A DNA stretch of 64,000 nucleotides from Trochalopteron elliotii (lineage: Eukaryota > Chordata > Aves > Passeriformes > Leiothrichidae), in assembly GCA_024734555.1 (NCBI GenBank), contig JANPWX010000080.1:4982164-5046163 (forward strand). The letters run 5' to 3'. Position 1 is the stretch's first letter. Each line of letters starts with the position of its first letter. This document shows positions 40,286 through 53,150 of this stretch, in pieces. The notes under the pieces are model-generated. The model was not told the DNA's origin, did no database searches, and saw nothing but the letters and a program-made list of their open reading frames with translations. The position numbers and the translations under genes are program-made.

Positions 40286-42579
40286 CCTTTTTAAGTTCTT
40301 TCTAGGATTTCTACCTGCCTTGTGAACTAGATTTTTGTTGAGATCTTACAAGAGCCAGTTCCAGTACCTTACCTACAAAAAGAAATAAATCTTTGCTATT
40401 TTTACCTTATGTATGACTTTTGGATCACATTTGTTGTGTGACAACACTGCACCAATGGGGTCATTATCTTGGATGATTGCTAAATACATATTGGAGACAC
40501 AAACAGAGATAAGCATTTATCTAGGGAAACTTCTCCAGTAATGCCTTTAAATTCTATAATGAAGGAAAAAAGTATAATCTTCATTGCCAAGACAACTGTA
40601 GTAGTGACAAATGCAACAGCACTAAGTAGCTGACATTTGCAGACATTTTAGAAACCTGCAAGGTTTAATACATTTTAGCTCCACATTTGTCAGTGGATTT
40701 CTTGTTTGTTATATTCTGGTAATTGTTAATGTTTTTTGGGTTTGCACCACAATTTTTAGTTCAGGTAGCTTTTCCTGGTCCCTGAATCTTTGATGCCAGC
40801 CACATATTGATTGACTTCAATATTTGTTAAAAATGTTTCTTATTTACTTGATTTTCCTCATATTATTCGTAACTATAAACAATATTTCATAGGCTTTGCT
40901 ATTTTTGTGACTATGTGGGCTATTTTCATTAATTTAATTTTTATTGTGGGCTTTCTCTCAATGCCATAAGGATTTTGTCCTTTAATGCAGGGCGTTTTGT
41001 CACCCCTTTCTGTTAATGTTAATTGCATGTTTCATTGTCACTGTTTAAATGGATGCACTCCTCTCTGTTTCCCGCTAAGGGCTGGGGTCAGAATATATTT
41101 CTAAAGATTCAGTCTGTCTTTTGAGATCTTTGTGAAAGGGAAAAGTAGAGAGGGGCTGCTGATGCTGCTACTGAATTAAAAGTTCAGAAGAAATTCTGAA
41201 TAAACCTGAAATGAAGCCAAGGCTGAAACACATTCTAAACACATTCATATGCATGTACCAGGATCCAAGTATTCTACAGCAGTCTCAGTCTAAGGTCTGG
41301 TGCCTTTGGTTTTTTTTTTCTTTTGTTTACCACATGTTTACTTGGAGATATAACACCAGGAGCAGAATCTCATTTGATCCCCTAAGATAAGCAGTATCCA
41401 GTTAGGTTGGTGTGTGAAAAGATGGTGTCCCTGGGAAATCTCAACTGTTTGTTGAAAGTGGCATATTTCAGTATATGCCATTCCTGCTTAAAATTGAACT
41501 TGACTTTGGTCATATATTTTAAAAAACTGATCTGAATTTGAATTGCTAGGTTGGTTTTTTTTTGTTTGTTTGTTTTTTTTTTTTGTCCAGGTGAGTCTTG
41601 TGGGAGTGGGAATTTTAATATGCTTAGTTCTGTGCTCAGTAGGGCAACATCCTGGAGTTAGTTCAGGGAGTGTCAGTGTCAGTCACACTCTGATTGATGC
41701 TGGCATTGGATAACTGCATGTGTACCCAATTTTGATTAGCTTTGAAGCAGAATTAGACGGCATACAGCATTTGATAATCCTTCTAATCCACTCAGACTTC
41801 ATGTGAGTGACAAGGCAGCTGTTAAGAGTGTGAGAAGCAAACCTTAAATGGTGATAGAAACTTTCTCCTGCATCTCAGCCTTTGTTCATTCCAATTTGGA
41901 TCCTCACCACTGCGTTCTAATTGCATTCTTAGTATTTCTAAGTTACAACCCTTTGCAAATGCCACTTGAAAGAGGTATTTGGCCAGTGCGCCTGTTTGTA
42001 CAAGCTAGAATTCTTCCCTATATGTAGTTCAGCCTCTTCATTTCCACAGGCAATGAAATATTTCTCTTAAATAAAAAGATTCAACTCCATCCATTTGATT
42101 TTCAGAAAAGACAGTATCTCTCTATAAAGCAATACAAACATTTGGCCATACGATAGTTCAGTGAGGATCAGATTTCACAGCCTTCACATAAGTTTTCACA
42201 TGGGTATGTAAACTTTATAGCACATAACATGGTTGTTTCAGTGAATGACTCACTGATTTTGGTTTTTTGCTTTTTATGCTTTGTTAATATCCAGTGTTTT
42301 ATTAAATCTTTCAGGCTAAGAACTATTGGAAAGAACACTGTTTCAAAAAAGATAGAAGACATGGGCACAGTAAAGGGAAATGAGAAGCCTTGAGTTTGTG
42401 AAGTCATTTTCACTGTTGCTAAATAGAGAGTGCACTGGAGCACAAGACACCTGGTTTTGCTTTCATCCACAAGAATTTCACCTATATGCAATTTCAAACA
42501 CAGATGTGTTGATTGTACTGAAAAATCTGTTAGAAAACTGCTTATAAAAAACAATTGACCTTTTTGTTCTTGTTGGTAG
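40286..42579. other. Unique AT-rich DNA, no gene recognised
   Basis: No exon or repeat family recognised. A T/TTTG-rich run lies at 41554-41584. The minus frame of 128 codons at 42168-42554 has no recognisable motif and is probably chance. Confidence 0.5.
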
Positions 42580-42706
42580 GCATGTGAATTTTTTCATCCA
42601 TGCTAAAACTGACCCATTTGATCTCTGGATACTAGGCCTGTTCTCTCAAGGTGGCTTGGAAAAGATCACAGACACGCCCCAAGTGCAAAAAATCCATCCT
42701 GTCAAG
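42580..42706 (+). other. Candidate exon (127 bp), product unknown
   Basis: A pyrimidine-rich stretch ending CTTGTTGGTAG (AG at 42578-42579) resembles a splice acceptor, and TCAAG|GTAAAC at 42702-42712 is a strong donor consensus. Only one of the three frames is open between them. It starts at 42581 and gives 42 codons with mixed, protein-like composition (for example FFIHAKTDPFDLW and LEKITDTPQVQKIHPVK); the other two frames hit stops early. I do not recognise the protein. No partner exon was found nearby. It may be a coding exon of a long gene, an exon of a non-coding RNA, or chance. Confidence 0.25.
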
Positions 42707-42774
42707 GTAAACAGACAAACAAGACAGTCTGATTCTGCTCCCTTTTATCAGAAAAGTGTAAAGTTTATCAAGTT

Positions 42775-42815
42775 TAAATTAAATTAAATTAAATTAAATT
42801 AAATTAAATTAAATT
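42775..42815. repeat. (AAATT)n microsatellite
   Basis: About eight AAATT units in a row, followed by a degenerate copy. It lies about 70 bases after the candidate donor site. Confidence 0.9.
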
Positions 42816-45130
42816 TTAAATTAAACATGTTTGATTCACATAGGGACCTAGAGGGAGCTGACCCAAAATGGGATTTCATCTTGGTTTTTCATTCGTTCTT
42901 CACTTTTGTTAAGACAATGGGCTAGATAAGGTGTTACTCCTATCAGTGAAACATTATTGAAGTATCAAAGGTAAAACAATTTTTAAGCCTGTAAGTGAAA
43001 AGGAAGAGGTTTGCATCTGGTGTACTTTTGGTTGTTGCAAGCAGGAATGACAAAGTAGTAGGTGAGGCACTTACGATTTACAATGTTTGCAAACCCAAGC
43101 AAACTTAATGTGACAATAAATAAGGACTAGAAATCTAGTTCCGCTTTTACACATCTTCACTATGTTCCTAAGCCAGGCTTCTGAATCTCCATTTCATATT
43201 CCTGGCTGTAGGAATAAAATTCAGTATGAAAGTGTTTTTGTCTCAGGTGGGTGATTTTTCTATATCAAGTGAAATAATAGTATAGAAGTTCAAGCCATTG
43301 ACAAGGAAAGGGCTTAACCTACTGACTTAATTGTCAATGAAGAAGCAAAGTTTATAAATCATTATTAATGCTGAGGTAATGCTTTGAGCATATTGCTGGT
43401 CCTTAGAGTTTATAAAATAAAAGCTGTGTCTATTCAGAAGTTCAGAAAACCATTAATTATTCTTACTATGTACTTTACTTGTTGAGCAGACTTCCAGATT
43501 ACACTGTCCAGTTTGAAAAATTTTCCTGAGTATTAATGTGTTGGATATCTTTCTTTCTGCACAATTATTCTGTATTTCTTTCAAGTAATGGCAGAGATCT
43601 TTTCTCCATCATTAATTAATAAACTTGTTGGAGTTCCCTCTTCAGAACCACTTCTCCCTTCATTACCTAACCATGATGGGAATATAGAAAAACGTCTTGC
43701 ATTGCACAGAGCCTTACAAACCGTTCCCATCTTAAGGATTACAACATGGAAATGAGCTATCCATAAATATTAAAAGTTATCTGCTTCTCACAGATGTTCC
43801 CTCTGCCTATTATCTGCAAAATTTCTGGATCAAGTCTTCAATATGAATATGTTAGTATCCACTAAAGATTGCTTTTGGCAGCATATGTGTTGATATCAGC
43901 AGGAAATAAATAGGAAAACATTAAAAGGTATAAAACTTTAAAACAATAGCTTAAAGGTGTTTTATAAACTACAGATGGCTTATATCGTTCAAGTGGATGT
44001 CTGGTGTAGAATTAGAAACAGGAAAGACTGGAAGAAAAAGAAAATGACTGGAAATAATGGGTCCCATGCAATATGTTGTATTTAAAGTAGAGATAAGCAA
44101 AATGAAAATTGCTGGTCTTTTCTTGTACAAATAGTGAGGCCATGCTAGAATTTGTGAATTTTTTAATATAAAGAATGATACTTGTCTGTCTCTCCAAAAA
44201 GGTGACGCTTTCAAAACTAGATTGATCAGTTTTCCGTGCTCACTCACAAGTCTCAGCCATTGAATTTACATAAAGAAAGTGTTTATCCCATGTAGAACTG
44301 CCAATATCTATAAATTAAATAGGAGCTAGATGAAGCAAATTTCCTTTTGTCAAATTATCAGTACTCTCTGTAACACCAGTGCTACTCTCTGTCTCTAAGC
44401 TTAACAAAATCAGTGAAGTTCCTTTGTGGAAGAACCATTTGAAAGTGTTCATGGTTAAACTTGGATCGAGCTTACAGGTTGCAACATTCCTCTCCTAATG
44501 CACCCCAGTACTGGCAGCAAGAATGAGGAATGAATTAACACAGACAGAAAAAAAGAATATCACTAAAAGAGCAAGGGCAAAGCGAACTAGTGATGTTTAG
44601 CAGGCTGGTGTGAGCAGGATGGGAGGGCTGAGCAGGCACAGTGTGGAGAAATGACAACCAGAAGTTACAAAACAAAACATACAGAGCAGTCACTGTTAAT
44701 AAGGCTCTATACATCTGAGAAAATATTGTGTGATAGTGAGACATTTCACTCTGACAAAACCTAACTGGTGCTCCAATACAAAAAAAGAAAAAGTTAATTT
44801 TGGTTGTGTTTTCTTTTTATAATGATTAAAAAAAGATATTCACATTTTTGTTCATTAAAACTCTGCCATCTATCTAGAGAATAGAGCCTCTTTCTCATGA
44901 TAAAATTGCAACAGCGATAATTAGTATCTCGTTACTTTTCCTTTTCTTATTTTCACTTCCTTTCTGTAAACTCTTGTGCTGCTTATGACAGCTGCTTTGT
45001 TTCACTGTATTAGTAAGAGATATGCAGTGTGGGCAGTGTGTGGTCTGCAGTTTGTATACAATTAGGCTGATTAAAGGCACTGCAGAGTGGTGCAATGACT
45101 GATAGCATGGATGTTGATCATCACTGAACT
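42816..45130. other. Unique AT-rich DNA, no gene recognised
   Basis: No exon, RNA gene or dispersed repeat recognised. Open frames reach 92 codons with no family match. Confidence 0.55.
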
Positions 45131-45285
45131 TCACAGAATCACGGAATAAGCTGGGTTGGAAGGGACCCACACAAATCAGAGTCCAGCTCCTGGCCCTGCA
45201 CAGGACTATTCCCAAGAGCTACACCAAGTACCTGAAACTATTGTCCAAATGCTTCTTGAACTCTGTCAAGCAGTTCGTGATTGGA
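45131..45285 (-). mobile_element. CR1 LINE 3' end, minus strand
   Basis: The + strand reads TCACAGAATCACGGAATAAG, then GGTTGGAAGGGACCCACAC, CAGCTCCTGGCCCTGCACAG and TTCTTGAACTCTGTCAAG. This is the reverse complement of a CR1 3' end of the common bird type. The 5' edge of the element fades near 45285. It is a truncated, dead copy in the opposite orientation to the related piece at 36751. Confidence 0.9.
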
Positions 45286-46478
45286 TTTCATGTGAGCTCT
45301 GTACCCTAGACATAGATTTTTTTTTCTGCATTTAAGAGGTGAAATACCATTTCTATGGAAAGTCTAAATGCAGTCTGTACAGAGACTGCAGCAGCAACCT
45401 TTTTCCCTGCTGTCCTCAAGGACCTGGCACTTGTATATAACTTGTGTAGACCGCACTTATCTGCTGAGTGCTCCTCCAGTGCAAACAGAAGACTGGAATC
45501 TGAGATGTGGATTTTGATATTTTATAATCACTTTCCTGAGACTTCTTAGCAAGGTTTTTCCATTTATTCAGCATTCTTTGAATCCAGCCTTACAAGCAGA
45601 GGCAGCTGAGGTGTCTCAGTGGTGGTTATGTTAGCAGTACTGATTGCATTTACCTCAGTAGAAAATCCTCTAGCAGTTGCACTCAGGGAAAATTTCCTTT
45701 AATGGCTGACAATAAATCATGTCTGCTGATCACCAGTTCCTACAGACAGACAAGGCTTTACTTTCCTCTCTTTACCAAAATAGTCTGCTCTAACTAAATA
45801 TGACATTTAGTCAGCCTTTTATATGTGCCAGGACAGAGAGTTTTGATCCAGAGCATATTGCCAGGTAAGAACCTGGCCGGTGTCAGTCATTCACGTGCCA
45901 CTGAAGTCTCACTGTGCCAAAAAAATGTCATTTACCTGGTGTCTCATAGTTACTGCCTGTTGGGAATCAGTCTCACCATAAGACCTCTTTTCAAATACTG
46001 TGCTATCTACCCATCATCCTACATCAATGGTTTCACCAGCTTTCAGGATCACTTTAAAAAAATCCCAAAGGAGTCTATACTAATTGCATATGTGATATAA
46101 TATGGAGTTCTTACACTCTGGTAAGTGGCTGTTTTCAGACTGAAGCATCTTACTCCAAGGTTTCATCACAGAAATGCCAGAAAGTAACCAAGCTGCACAC
46201 AGGGCACAAGAGCAATTGTTAGTCAGACATTAACAGCCACAAAGGCTCAGTTCCAATCTAAATGCTCAAATAGATGTCCCTAAACTAGGAATGGAGCTGT
46301 AGGTGTTTAAGAGAGACACATGGAGATATACACGGGATACATAGGACACTAATCTGCTTCCAGAAGATGATCAAAATTACAGCTTCAAAAAAACAAAAGT
46401 GCTCAAAGCATTTTATCTTTACTTATGCTTTGGACAGGTCACATAATTTCAAAGGTGAAGTTGTTATTGACAAGAACC
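45286..46478. other. Unique DNA, no gene recognised
   Basis: Open frames of 64 and 91 codons occur on the + strand, with no recognised motif. No repeat family is identified. Confidence 0.5.
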
Positions 46479-46484
46479 TGTGTC

Positions 46485-46928
46485 TGTAGCGACGCGAGTT
46501 TCAGGATTTTGAATTTGTATTGTATTTTTGTTATTGGTCTGTACTTGGTATGTTCCTTCCACCCCCCCATTCCTACCCCTGATTTACCTGTGGTTCCTCC
46601 TGATGTGACCCCTCCCCCTTCCCTTCCCCATTGGCTCAGTGTTTCCCCGCCCAGGGCTGCCCTGGGGAAAGGGAGCCACAGGCGCAGCCTCGCGCTCTCT
46701 CCGCTCTCTCTCCATGCTTCCCCCATGCTGAGAAGGGGCTCTGGCAAAGCCCCTTCCACATGGCTGCACTGAATAAACACCTTCCCTACCAAGAGGGAGC
46801 ACGCTTCCTTCTTCCAAGCCTGAACCACGCGGAGCCTGCTGAGCTGAAGGACCCACACGAACTGTTTCTGTGGCCTGGGGGAATTGGCTAGCCGGCAATA
46901 GCACCCCACCACAGAAGAAACATCCACA
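46485..46928 (+). mobile_element. Intact solo LTR with perfect 6-bp target duplication
   Basis: The element starts TGTAGCGACGCGAG and ends AACATCCACA, 444 bp with TG...CA edges. TGTGTC flanks it exactly on both sides (46479-46484 and 46929-46934), which marks a 6-bp integration duplication typical of class II retroviruses. It has an inverted CCAAT box (CCATTGG near 46628), a CpG-rich GC-rich middle (about 46640-46720) and an AATAAA signal at 46772-46777, leaving about 150 bp of R/U5 after it. No TATA box is evident upstream of the presumed start. No internal viral genes remain. The 185-codon minus frame and other frames overlapping it are by-products of its high GC content. Good preservation of edges and duplication suggests fairly recent insertion. 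Confidence 0.93.
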
Positions 46929-46934
46929 TGTGTC

Positions 46935-49900
46935 CAAATTGTAGGTTTACTAAGTTTCACAGGTAGAAACAGTACAAACAAAAAAGTGTTTGTCAATTTA
47001 AGGCTTTTGAAAATGTTCTCCAGAGACAGGCTTTTGGGTCAGGTTAGTCAGGCAAAGCAGCCAGTGGATTGATAGAAAAGTTCTAACTTCCCTGTTTTAT
47101 CATTGTGAATAAAAACACCAAACAACCCCACAGTATTTGAGGGTAAGAAAAAGGTGCAAATGGAAGACAATGAAAAGGAGTTTAATTTTAAAATATTGTA
47201 AAAATACTGTTAGTGCTGCTCTGAAAATTACTTTGGGGGGAAATGCCCCACACTTCCTTTGAAAAATCCTGGATTATTTTGCTGTGACAAGATTAATAAC
47301 AAGATTAATCCAAGATTAGTTTGCAAGTCAGGTGCTTTCTAGTAATTCCCTATCCCAGTGTCCCAACAGCCCAGACAAACCTACTGAAGAGAGCCATGAT
47401 TACTTGATTTGCATTTTGTATTTCTGCATTCCCTTTTAAAGGAAAACCATGGTGTGGTAGATAGACCATGGTCTGCATCTATGTCTAAGTCCTCTTTGGA
47501 GTTAAAACACAGCTGGAATGGTATATCTGGACCCAGAAATTTATGAGCTCTCTCTGCACCATAATTTAGGCTGAGTCAAACAGAAACACCTAAACTTTTT
47601 TTGTATATTCATAAATTATATAAATATTATATATATATAATGTATTTTATATAATATAGGCTTTTATATAATCCACGAATGACAAAAGTCACAGAATACT
47701 ATGCCTGAAGTTGTACAATATGTTTTGTTCTCTCATGCTACTCAAAAATCAGAATTGTCTTCACGTAATTGAGCTATATGTCAAATACACAGCATGGAAA
47801 ACGCTCAGTTCCTTGTCAAAGGCAAGATATGCAATAGGCTGGTTAAAAACTGTGATCTTCAGAACAGTATTAATTTTATGTTGCTTACATTTTCAAAATG
47901 CTGAATAAAAAAGACAAGTTAAAAATTCATGTACAAGTTAACTCACATTATTTCATTCTCTTAGTAATGCAATGTTTTCAGCCAATTCAAAGCATCATAG
48001 TGAATTCACTGAAACGTTTTCCATGGAATTCATTCTAAAGGCTTATGGATGCATTGTTTTAATGGAAATTAATGCTGTATTATGCGTGGCTTTTTCCTTT
48101 CATCATCTGGGTTTTTGTTTGCTAACTGCAATTTCTACAAGCTCAGAACTGTGGCTCCTTAAAAATTACAAAATGATGTTAAAAAAGGAGTAAAAGGCTT
48201 TCATTTAAGTAGAAAGAAGGTTAGAGGTATCTATTTCTGTGACAGGAATGAGTGGAGGATGCAGACAATGTAGGCTGACCTTGCTTATTCAATATGTAGT
48301 TAAAGTATAGACCCCTGGATAAAGAACTAAAGTGTCTTGTGGTAAATGCCTCTGTTCTGAGATTGTTTTTTACTGTCAGTCGTTACTTTTCTATTTTTAG
48401 CTTCAAGGCACCTTCTGCCTCCAGGCACTTAAGGGAGAATCTTGATGTCCCAGAATCTGTGACCATCATTGACTTCACTCTCCCACAAAGCAAAGCTTAA
48501 AACAGAACGTATATACTTTCTGGTAGAGCTTTTGATTCATACTTTAAAACAAAGCTCTCTCTTATTTATTGATTGTTAGGACTTTTGGGGACAGATTATT
48601 AACCTTTTGCCTGCCTGCAGCACTGCTTTAGCAGAATAAAGAACTAGGAAATCTCTCCCTATTAAACTGTAGGGCAGAGACCCATCAGAGTTGTGTTTAG
48701 CCTGTTTTCAGTGTCATTGGAGATACAGATGCCTCCACAAATCCATTCAAATCCAGGGAATGCAATCGGAAGCCCTTGATAACATCTGCATCTACTCACT
48801 GTGATTTTAGTGGCACACTGTGGCAAACTGCTAATTTAGGAGCCTGAAGTTTAAACTGTACCTACGTACATTTAGTATGATGAGACATGAGGGACAAGGC
48901 ATCATAATATTAACTGCAAAAGTCTTTTCAGAGCAACTGTAGTCACTGCCATTTGAAGCAGCCCAGGATTCTTCCTACACTGAAGCATTTCATCCCTCAG
49001 CCAGATTCAGGAGAACATTTTAAAATTTCAATATCCTGGAGCACAAATGCAGAATTTATCACATGATTGTAATTTGATCCTATCTCAGCTGTGAAGAGTG
49101 TAGCATTTCTTTTGAAAATATCACAAAACTTTCATGCAAAGTTTTCTAAAAGTTTCCAATTGAGTTGCTTCACTTTTAGTCATATTAAAACCTTGCCAAA
49201 AATAGCTCACTGCACGTTGTAGTACCATGAAATCTGATAAATCTCATTGTCATGATATTTTAAAAGTGCTATGAAGACAGAGTAGGAACATTTGTGATTA
49301 TTAAATTGTGTTATTTTTGAAGGCATTCTGGGTAACATTTACGAATGTTACAGAAATGCACCAAATCAAAACACCCTCGAGCTGAAAAATTGATTTCCTT
49401 GGAGCTACTACACGGAAACATGAGACTATAGCATAATAAATGTTGACTTTCATGTATTAGACTGTTTTGTAGGGCTTCAGAGGATTCTGATAATAGTTGA
49501 TGTTTCCTTACAAATACATTCTGATTTTCAAAATGGAATATTTTAATGTGATTTTTCATCTGTATTGTAATGAAAGATTTCTTGTGTTCTCCAAAATAAG
49601 GTACCCAAAAAGTATTTCACTGTCAAAACACAAATTATAACATCCTGTGTCCCACATACAACAAACCCATCAATTTCACAGGTTTTTTTATTAATGCACA
49701 ACTCAGAAAACACAGATAGTAACAGGCATTTCAGTAGCTTCAGAATCAACTTGAAACTCATATTAATTGGACAAATACTTTACATTCCTTTTATGTAAGT
49801 GCTACTTTTTTTCTGGATAGGGATGGAATAAAGTATGTGTCTTAAAATACTCTGATTAGATGCAAACTCAAGAGTTGAGCTAATTTCTATCTCCTGATCC

Positions 49901-52681
49901 AGGAGATACCATGCTAGAGTTAAAATAAGCAGCCCATTTTAGTGCTGCTTTTGCAGATTGAAGCAGAATGTGAGATTGCTGAACTGGGTGCTTGCTGAGG
50001 AGCCTGATAATTTGAACTGTTAATTCAGTGGGATGTTGCCCTCCTAAATTTTGAAATTCCAGGTGAAAATAATAGGGTTCGTCTTTAAAAATGGAACTTA
50101 TCATGTGATAGAAATTGACATCACCTCAGTCAAAATACTTTGGATATCTTGATAAGTTCAGTTTACCTTCAACATTGCTAATTTTCCATTTTTGTTTTTA
50201 TGCAATATATTTACATTTAAAAAAAAATAGTAAGCTATTGCTTAAACTTCTAATAGAAGTAAATCTTTGAAATAATTACCTTGCTTCAGGTTTCCCCTGA
50301 GTAAATTTATGTACATTTGTGTAAGAACAGCAAAAAGTTTGATCTTTAAAAAATGCAGAGCAGACAAAACCATCATAGAGCTATACTGACAGGTTTGGGT
50401 CATTTTTTTTTTTCTAATTCTATAATAAATTGTCAAATGTTCTTTTTTACTGCCACAGAAATGGTGATATAAAAGATGACTACATTTCATCAGAAGGAAG
50501 ATGGTGCTGAACATACAGCCTGAAGAACCCTCAGTAGATTAAGATATATACTTTGTGATGAATGGATTTGTAAAAATAATATTACATTATCTGTGTTTTT
50601 CCCATGTTGTTTGGAGAGCAACAAAGTATTTTTAAATAGTAATGTTCAGCAAGGCAATTCTACTACTTTTCTGAAAACACCATTTCTGATATCAGAATCC
50701 CAGAGTTGCGTTAATAACCCAAAGGGAAAGAAAAGCATTGCTGGCTCTCCTTCCGTAGTTATGAAAAATTCACATTTATTCCATTTGGTGAATTTAACAG
50801 TACTGTCTTTAAATTATGCCCTTAAAAATAATCTAAACTCATACATGTCCAAAATTATTCTTTAATTAAATTCAGAAAAAGGACAGACATTACTTACCAG
50901 TTTCTATTCCGTCTATTCTATTCCATCTCCATCTGGATTCATCCCAAGACATTTTGATATATATAGCTGCAATCACATTGTCAAAACTGAGCTTTTTATA
51001 ATGACTTAAACCTAAACATCTGTTCATCAGCCAGTATGGAACAGTGTTCTTGACATGCTTTTGTGTGTTGTGATAAACAAATTCATTGGGGTGGACTGCG
51101 TGCATTGCAGAGACGAGCAGAAACCTTTGCTTTGGTCCTTTCACAGAAGCATTGACAAAGTTTTGCATGTAATGTACAGATCAAGAACAGCTGAAACATA
51201 CAATAGAGAACATAATTCCCTCTCTCTTTACAGCATTTCCTCCTGTGAAACAAGATACCTGTTGTGCCTGGATTCCTCTTGCCTCACTGAATTTTGATGT
51301 ATTTTAGCAAGGTAATAAGGCAGCATATTTGGCTGGAAAGACAAACACACTTGCAAATTTGTGGCTCTGTAGAACTGATACAATTCTTTAAATCCTGAGG
51401 CAAAAGAGTTTGGCTGTTTGCTTCTGACATTCCTCAACAGATAACCAGACAAGCATGGATGTTTCTGGTGAATAACAACTGTATTGGCTCATCTAATTAG
51501 CAAATAGTGCTGACTTTCATCCTGAGACTGAGACATCTTTTTCTTTCAAAATGTGAAAACAGGACATATGGTGTTGCATGTAGACGAATGTAAAGCGAAA
51601 TAACAGTAATACTACACAGTGGTGAAATTAATCATGTAAGAAATTATTTAGCTTGACATAAAATGTTTCAAATATTTTTTTTAAATTTATCTTTGCCTCC
51701 TGATTTGGCTCCTGTGTTAACCCAGCTGCCTTGGAACTTACTGTAAGATCGCAACTTCTTAGCACTTTACAGTTACTTTTATAAACAACTCAGTCAGTGT
51801 CTTTCTCTGCCTTTTCTACAAATTTGAAATCTTGAAAAAATGTGTGCATACTTAAGGCCAGAAGCAGGGTATGCTGTAAGATGATCTGAAATCTCTTTAT
51901 CTTAAAACCCTGCAGGTTTAAAATGGCATCTTTCCACCTCTAAAAAGGATCATTACCAGAATTTCACTTGGTATATTGCAGCCTGAAAATGCATTTTTGA
52001 TGCACAGAAGTTATTTTAGATCTCATTGAGTGTCTTTTTTTCATGAATACTTCCTTACCCTGCATAAAGTAGAACAATTACAACTTTGATATTAGGGGTC
52101 AGGAACTTTAAAAATGTGTTTTAATTTAAATTAAATTAGCAAGTTCCTTCTCCCTAAAACAGCATTGAGAAACTGTTATCATTATGTTTTACAGGGTTTT
52201 ATTGCATTTATTAAGTATGGTGTAAATTTCTCTCCTTCAGAAGAGGTACACACCAAAAAAAAATTTTGTCACCAAAAGACTCCATATTACCAGAAAAATT
52301 ATATCTTTTGTACTATTGATATCCTTATGATAAATTGTGAAGTGATTCATTTGATTACTACTATCCCATTCTCTATATTTAATACTTATACTCTTTTCAA
52401 TGTTATTTTCTGAACTAGAGCTCAGAAATGGGTGGTGGTTTAGTGGTATTTCATCATTTTCCATCATTCGTTTTGGATATTTGAAGATTACGATGAGAAA
52501 GAATTACACAGTCCCTCAAAAAGTAGTCCAATGGAGAGTGTTGCTAGAGAAATGGATGAGGCTACCTGCATGCAGATTCTTAAGAAGCTGCTGATAACTA
52601 ACATAAAGTTTATTATTGAAGGATTCCATGGCATCACACCCTGAAGACAGAAAATATTATCCCTACATTAGCTTTAAAATC
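46935..52681. other. Unique AT-rich DNA, no gene recognised
   Basis: Contains an AT-rich (TA)n-like stretch at 47614-47665. A minus frame of 92 codons at 50890-51168 ends at a donor-like site. No repeat family or known exon is recognised. Confidence 0.5.
47614..47665. repeat. AT-rich low-complexity tract
   Basis: TATA/ATAT-rich sequence with several self-complementary stretches. It is a low-complexity tract without further signal. Confidence 0.75.
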
Positions 52682-53150
52682 CCAGAATCATTTCACTTGG
52701 AAAAGACCCCTATGATCACAAAGTCTTAGCCTGAATTCAGGACAGCTGCTGCCCTTTAAACACCTCCAGGGATGGTGCCTCAACCACTTCCCTGGGCAGC
52801 CTCTTCCAATGCTTGACAGCCTCTTGGTGTTGAAATTTTAACTAATATCCAGTCTAAACCTCCTGTGGTGCAACTTGAGGCCATTTCCTCTTTCCTATCA
52901 TTTGTTACCTGGAAGAGGCCAACACCCCCCTGGCTGCAGCCTCCTTTCAGGGTGTTGCAGAGAGTCATAAGGTCCCTCCTGAGCCTCCTTTTCTCCAGGC
53001 TGAACACCCCCAACTCCCTCAGCTGTTCCTCATGGGACTTGTACTCCAGACCCTTCACCAGCTCTGTTGTCCTTCTCTGGACTTGCTCCAGATCCTCAAA
53101 GTCTGTCTTGTAGTGAGGGCCCAGAACTGATGACAGGATTCAAGATGTGC
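52682..53150 (-). mobile_element. CR1 LINE 3' region, minus strand
   Basis: This 470-bp block is the reverse complement of a CR1 3' region. The + strand shows CCAGAATCATTTCACTTGG, CACCTCCAGGGATGGTGCC, CCCTGGGCAGCCTCTTCCAA, CTCCAGGCTGAACACCCCC and TTGTAGTGAGGGCCCAGAAC, all standard CR1 blocks in order. The minus frame 52780-53058 (with [18 protein letters not shown]) is CR1-derived, not a host protein. It is the longest CR1 piece in the window. The copy is 5'-truncated and lacks the RT and endonuclease domains. Confidence 0.93.

Noticed and set aside
46439..46996. 185-codon minus-strand open frame, the longest in the window
   Set aside because: It lies across the solo LTR at 46485-46928 on the opposite strand. 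GC-rich sequence has few stops, and the protein has no recognisable domain.
52780..53058. 92-codon minus frame resembling many predicted bird proteins
   Set aside because: It is derived from the CR1 3' region, a common false gene in bird annotations.
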